Below, one piece after another: positions 12,728 to 15,794 of a stretch of DNA of 15,794 nucleotides (positions are counted from its first letter, which is position 1; each line of letters opens with the position of its first letter). The notes under the pieces were generated by a model, which worked only from the letters and a program-made list of their open reading frames with translations, was not told the DNA's origin and did not search any database. Source of the stretch: JAUZRW01 sp034437755 (GTDB lineage Bacteria; Chloroflexota; Anaerolineae; Aggregatilineales; Phototrophicaceae); NCBI GenBank assembly GCA_034437755.1, contig DAOTTV010000082.1, positions 1-15,794 on the forward strand, read 5' to 3'. A program made the translations under genes and the position numbers.

Positions 12728-14692
12728 ATGAGCGAGAGCCAACCGACGTTTTACGAGAATATCATCAACAGCCTGCCGGATGCGGTCATCGTGATCGACA
12801 ATCACGATCAGATACGGGCGGTCAATCTGCCGCTTTTGCTGTTGCTAGGCAAACGCGAGGCGGATCTGATCCAACGTCCGGTGCGCGTGGTCTTGCCACA
12901 GACCGCCGACCCGCTCGACCGCAGGGACAAGCTCAAATCTGAGCGCACTGAAATCGACATCCACCCGCACATCATTGATCTCAACGTCGCGCCGTTGTGG
13001 GATAACGACGGGACGATACAGGGGCGTTTGCTGGTTCTGCGCGATGTGACCGCCCGCAAACACATGCAATTCGCCCTGCATATCAACGAGCGTCGTTATC
13101 GGGCGCTGTTCGAGAACAGCATCGACGGCGTGCTGATTCTCGATCTTGACCTATCGTTGCTGATCGCTAATCAACAAGCCGCTGATATGTTCGGCATTGA
13201 GCTTGAAGAATTGCTAGAAAAGCCGGAAGCCGTGCATTTCATCTCGCCCGATGAACGGTCATTGTTCGGCGCGTTGATCGAACAATTGAAAGCCGGCGAG
13301 ACAATCCCGCTCTATGAGACGTACTTCTTGCGCGGGGATGACACGCGCTTTCCGGTCGAAGTTAACTTCACGCTCGTGCGTGATACCGATGGCAGTCCGC
13401 TCCACATCCAGTTGATTGTGCGCGACATCAGCGCGCGCAAGGAATCCGAACTAGAGATGGAAGAACGCCTGAGCGAACTCGCCGCCCTGCAACAGGTCGA
13501 TATCGAAGCGAATCGCTCGCTGGAGATTGCGCGGGTGCTGGATGTGTCGCTTTCGATCACGATGATGCTCACCCAAGCCGATTGGGGCTTCATCGCGCTG
13601 GAACGGGATAGCCAGATGATCGTCGAGAAAGTCGCCGGCCAGCTACCGGAAGCTGTGACGGGCAATCAATTGCGCTACGATCAGGGCGTGGTCGGGCGCG
13701 TGATGCAGACCCGACAACCGGTATTCGTGCCGGATGTCAGCGCGGATGACGATTACTTTGAAGATGTCGCCGGCGCACAGAGCTTGATCGCTGTGCCGCT
13801 GATCGCGCAGGATACGCTGGTGGGGTTGATTAATCTGGAAACTGCCGACGCATCGGTGTTCGATGACAACGTGTTCCAGTTCATTCAGTTGGTCGCGGGG
13901 CGGCTTGCCTCGGCGGTCGATAATGCGCGCCTGCTGGATTACGTGCGCCAGCAATTGCAAGAGACCCAACAGCTGAACGAAGAACTGCGACAAGCCGAAG
14001 CCCTAAAAACTGATATGATCCGCATTGCTAACCACGATCTCAAGAATCCGCTGGGCATCGTGCAGGGTTACTTGAACTTGTTGCAGCTAGAGATGGGCGA
14101 GCTGAGCGACGACCAGCGCGAATACTTCGACTTCATGGACGAAGCTACCGAGCGGATGCACAACATCCTCAAGGATTTCTTGACGCTGGAAGCGATCAAC
14201 GAGCGCGTGAAGGGCGCGACGATGACGCGCATCGACCTGCGGACGCTGGTCAAGCGGGCACTTGCCGAATACCAGCAACCGCTCAACGCCAAGCTCTTAC
14301 ACCTGCAGCAGACGCTCGTCGGCGATGGGCTGGCACAGGTACGCGGTGACGAGTCGCAGTTGTACGAGGCAATCTGTAATTTGTTGAGCAACGCCATCAA
14401 GTACACGCCAGAAGGCGGCACGATTCACGTTGAGCTGGATGTAACGCCCCGTCTCGAAGCCTATTACGCCGTCCATGATACGGGCTACGGCATCCCCGCC
14501 GATCGGCAGCATCGCCTCTTCCAACCCTTCTTCCGCTCGAAAACTGCCGAGACCGCGACCATCGAAGGCTCGGGCTTGGGCTTGCATCTAGTCAAGAGTA
14601 TCATCGAACGGCATCAGGGCGAGATGGTCTTTGAGAGTACGTATCAGAAGGGTAGTACCTTCGGCTTTCAGTTGCCGATTGCCCAGAGTTAA
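12728..14692 (+). CDS. Soluble PAS-PAS-GAF histidine kinase
   Basis: 654 aa from ATG 12728; an in-frame TTG at 12710 adds six residues. The nearby AAAGGA fits neither start well (1 or 19 bases away), so the start is uncertain. Domains: PAS 1 about residues 8-110 (NIINSLPDAVIVIDNHDQIRAVN to LLVLRDVTARK); PAS 2 about 122-236 (RYRALFENSIDGVLILD to IVRDISARKE); coiled coil 237-262; GAF about 263-402 (ADWGFIALERD, QGVVGRVMQTRQPVFVPDV, LIAVPLIAQDTLVGLINLE); coiled coil; HisKA with H436 in NHDLKNPLG; HATPase with N box NLLSNAIKYTP, G1 DTGYGIP, F box FQPFFR and G2 GSGLGLHLV. All catalytic boxes are intact. No membrane segment or signal peptide is present, so it senses a cytosolic cue. No response regulator or output domain adjoins it, making it an orphan kinase. 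The ligands of its PAS and GAF domains are unknown. Confidence 0.93.
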   Translation: MSESQPTFYENIINSLPDAVIVIDNHDQIRAVNLPLLLLLGKREADLIQRPVRVVLPQTADPLDRRDKLKSERTEIDIHPHIIDLNVAPLWDNDGTIQGRLLVLRDVTARKHMQFALHINERRYRALFENSIDGVLILDLDLSLLIANQQAADMFGIELEELLEKPEAVHFISPDERSLFGALIEQLKAGETIPLYETYFLRGDDTRFPVEVNFTLVRDTDGSPLHIQLIVRDISARKESELEMEERLSELAALQQVDIEANRSLEIARVLDVSLSITMMLTQADWGFIALERDSQMIVEKVAGQLPEAVTGNQLRYDQGVVGRVMQTRQPVFVPDVSADDDYFEDVAGAQSLIAVPLIAQDTLVGLINLETADASVFDDNVFQFIQLVAGRLASAVDNARLLDYVRQQLQETQQLNEELRQAEALKTDMIRIANHDLKNPLGIVQGYLNLLQLEMGELSDDQREYFDFMDEATERMHNILKDFLTLEAINERVKGATMTRIDLRTLVKRALAEYQQPLNAKLLHLQQTLVGDGLAQVRGDESQLYEAICNLLSNAIKYTPEGGTIHVELDVTPRLEAYYAVHDTGYGIPADRQHRLFQPFFRSKTAETATIEGSGLGLHLVKSIIERHQGEMVFESTYQKGSTFGFQLPIAQS

Positions 14693-14773
14693 TGACATTC
14701 ACCATAGGCAAAGTGGCGATCATCAGGTATTACCTATGCGGTTGAACCACTCACAAGAAGGGTAGATTTTTCG

Positions 14774-15794
14774 ATGATTAATTTTGGAACTGATGGTTGG
14801 CGCGCTGTGATCGCCGACACATTCACCTTTGCCAATTTACGCCTGGTGGCGCAGGCTGTCGCCGATGCCATCAACCAGCAACATAGCGGCGACGACGACC
14901 CACAAGTTGTGATCGGCTATGATACGCGCTTCCTGTCCGATCGCTTCGCGATGGAGACCGCGCGCGTGATGGCGGCTAACGGGATTATCGCGTGGTTGTC
15001 ACGAGCCGACGTGCCCACGCCGGCGGTGTCGTTCAACGTCGTCAACAAGGGCGCGGATGCGGGCGTGGTCATCACGGCGAGCCACAACCCGCCGCGTTAT
15101 AACGGCTTCAAGCTCAAAGCGCCCTACGGCGGCAGTGCCACACAAGAGCAAGCGCGCCTTGTCGAACAGCAGTTACGCAATATGGAGCAGGACGCGCGCG
15201 GCCCGAACTTGATCGACTATCAACAGGCGATCGACAGCGGCATGATTCGCCGCTTCGACCCGACGTGGATTTATTACCAGCACCTGAGCGAATTTGTCGA
15301 TCTCGATAAGATCAGCGAGCGCGAACTGAAAGTCGCCACGGATGCGATGTACGGCGCGGGGCGCGGGTCGTTCAATATGATGCTCTCGCGCACGCGCACC
15401 AAAGTGATCGAAGTGCGCGGCGACATGAATCCCGGCTTCGGCGGCGTGCATCCCGAGCCGATCATGAAGCACCTGACCGAACTCACCGCCGTGATCCAGC
15501 GCGAACACGCCGACGTTGGCTTGGCGACGGATGGCGATGCCGACCGCATCGGCGCGATTGATGCCCACGGCGCATTTGTCGATCCGCATCATATCTTCGC
15601 GCTGGTCATGCGCCACCTGATCGAACATAAGGGGCTGACGGGCGATGTCGTCAAGACGATTTCGACCACGTTTATGATTGATAATATGGCGCACGCCTAC
15701 GGCGTCACCCTGCATGAAACGCCGGTCGGCTTCAATCATATCGCGGATCTGATGATGACGCAGGATGTCTTGATTGGTGGCGAGGAGAGCGGCG
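14774..15794 (+). CDS. Phosphoglucomutase/phosphomannomutase (alpha-D-phosphohexomutase), 3' partial
   Basis: The frame is open from the ATG to the window edge (340 codons seen; the family usually has about 460-480), so the end is missing because of the window, not a mutation. AAGGGT lies ~10 bases upstream. Signatures: FGTDGWRAVIAD at residue 4; the phosphoserine loop TASHNPPRYNGFK with catalytic S103; the metal-binding loop D253-G-D-A-D257-R; and the sugar-binding GGEESG at 335-340, where the window stops. The C-terminal phosphate-binding domain is outside. The enzyme interconverts hexose 1- and 6-phosphates (glucose, mannose or glucosamine) in the cytoplasm for glycogen, cell-envelope or nucleotide-sugar synthesis. 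The loops seen do not allow the sugar to be chosen. It starts 81 bases after the kinase stop and may share its transcript. Confidence 0.92.
   Translation, partial: MINFGTDGWRAVIADTFTFANLRLVAQAVADAINQQHSGDDDPQVVIGYDTRFLSDRFAMETARVMAANGIIAWLSRADVPTPAVSFNVVNKGADAGVVITASHNPPRYNGFKLKAPYGGSATQEQARLVEQQLRNMEQDARGPNLIDYQQAIDSGMIRRFDPTWIYYQHLSEFVDLDKISERELKVATDAMYGAGRGSFNMMLSRTRTKVIEVRGDMNPGFGGVHPEPIMKHLTELTAVIQREHADVGLATDGDADRIGAIDAHGAFVDPHHIFALVMRHLIEHKGLTGDVVKTISTTFMIDNMAHAYGVTLHETPVGFNHIADLMMTQDVLIGGEESG

Noticed and set aside
14704..14748. Inverted repeat CATAGG/CCTATG and AGGTA-T-TACCT before the phosphohexomutase gene
   Set aside because: The arms are short and overlap each other; too weak to call an operator or riboswitch.
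15173..15739. Minus-strand open frame of 188 codons
   Set aside because: It is antisense to the phosphohexomutase, whose plus-strand motifs are decisive.

Overview
The window is ordinary chromosomal DNA of a free-living bacterium. It is moderately GC-rich, densely coding, and reads most like an Anaerolineae-type member of the Chloroflexota. That assignment is an inference from four things: a Thr/Pro-rich linker on an exported beta-propeller protein, a coenzyme F420 ligase (CofE) family gene, a large soluble PAS-PAS-GAF histidine kinase, and hairpin-forming intergenic repeats. No phage, plasmid, transposase, CRISPR, tRNA or rRNA gene was seen.

Left part (1-3382, all plus strand): the C-terminal part of an exported sugar-dehydrogenase-like beta-propeller whose reading frame enters from outside the window; an NAD-type isocitrate/homoisocitrate/isopropylmalate dehydrogenase family enzyme; a small degenerate response-regulator receiver; and a small DUF1232-like membrane protein. 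A 411-base non-coding stretch follows, carrying one copy of a ~97-base hairpin repeat.

Middle part (3794-8970): a STAS domain joined to an amidohydrolase barrel that has lost nearly all metal ligands and the catalytic Asp (the most unusual gene here). It converges, with one base between stop codons, on an aldehyde dehydrogenase gene on the minus strand. A 473-base non-coding stretch with the second repeat copy and nine closely packed hairpins separates the aldehyde dehydrogenase from an intact minus-strand alkaline-phosphatase-superfamily phosphodiesterase. A DinB-like gene diverges from the latter.

Right part (9171-15794): a tiny two-helix membrane protein; a divergent CofE-family ligase; an Apd1/Aim32-type thioredoxin-like [2Fe-2S] protein; a hairpin between convergent genes; a minus-strand secreted C39-type cysteine peptidase with a TPR tail; the soluble hybrid-sensor histidine kinase; and a phosphoglucomutase/phosphomannomutase cut by the window end.

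The genes do not form one pathway. Likely co-transcribed groups are the receiver with the DUF1232 gene, and the CofE-like gene with the [2Fe-2S] gene. Signalling parts are scattered and incomplete: a kinase without a response regulator, a receiver without its phosphorylation machinery, and a STAS protein without its phosphorylation serine. The best candidates for undescribed biology are the STAS-pseudo-amidohydrolase fusion and the structured repeat family.
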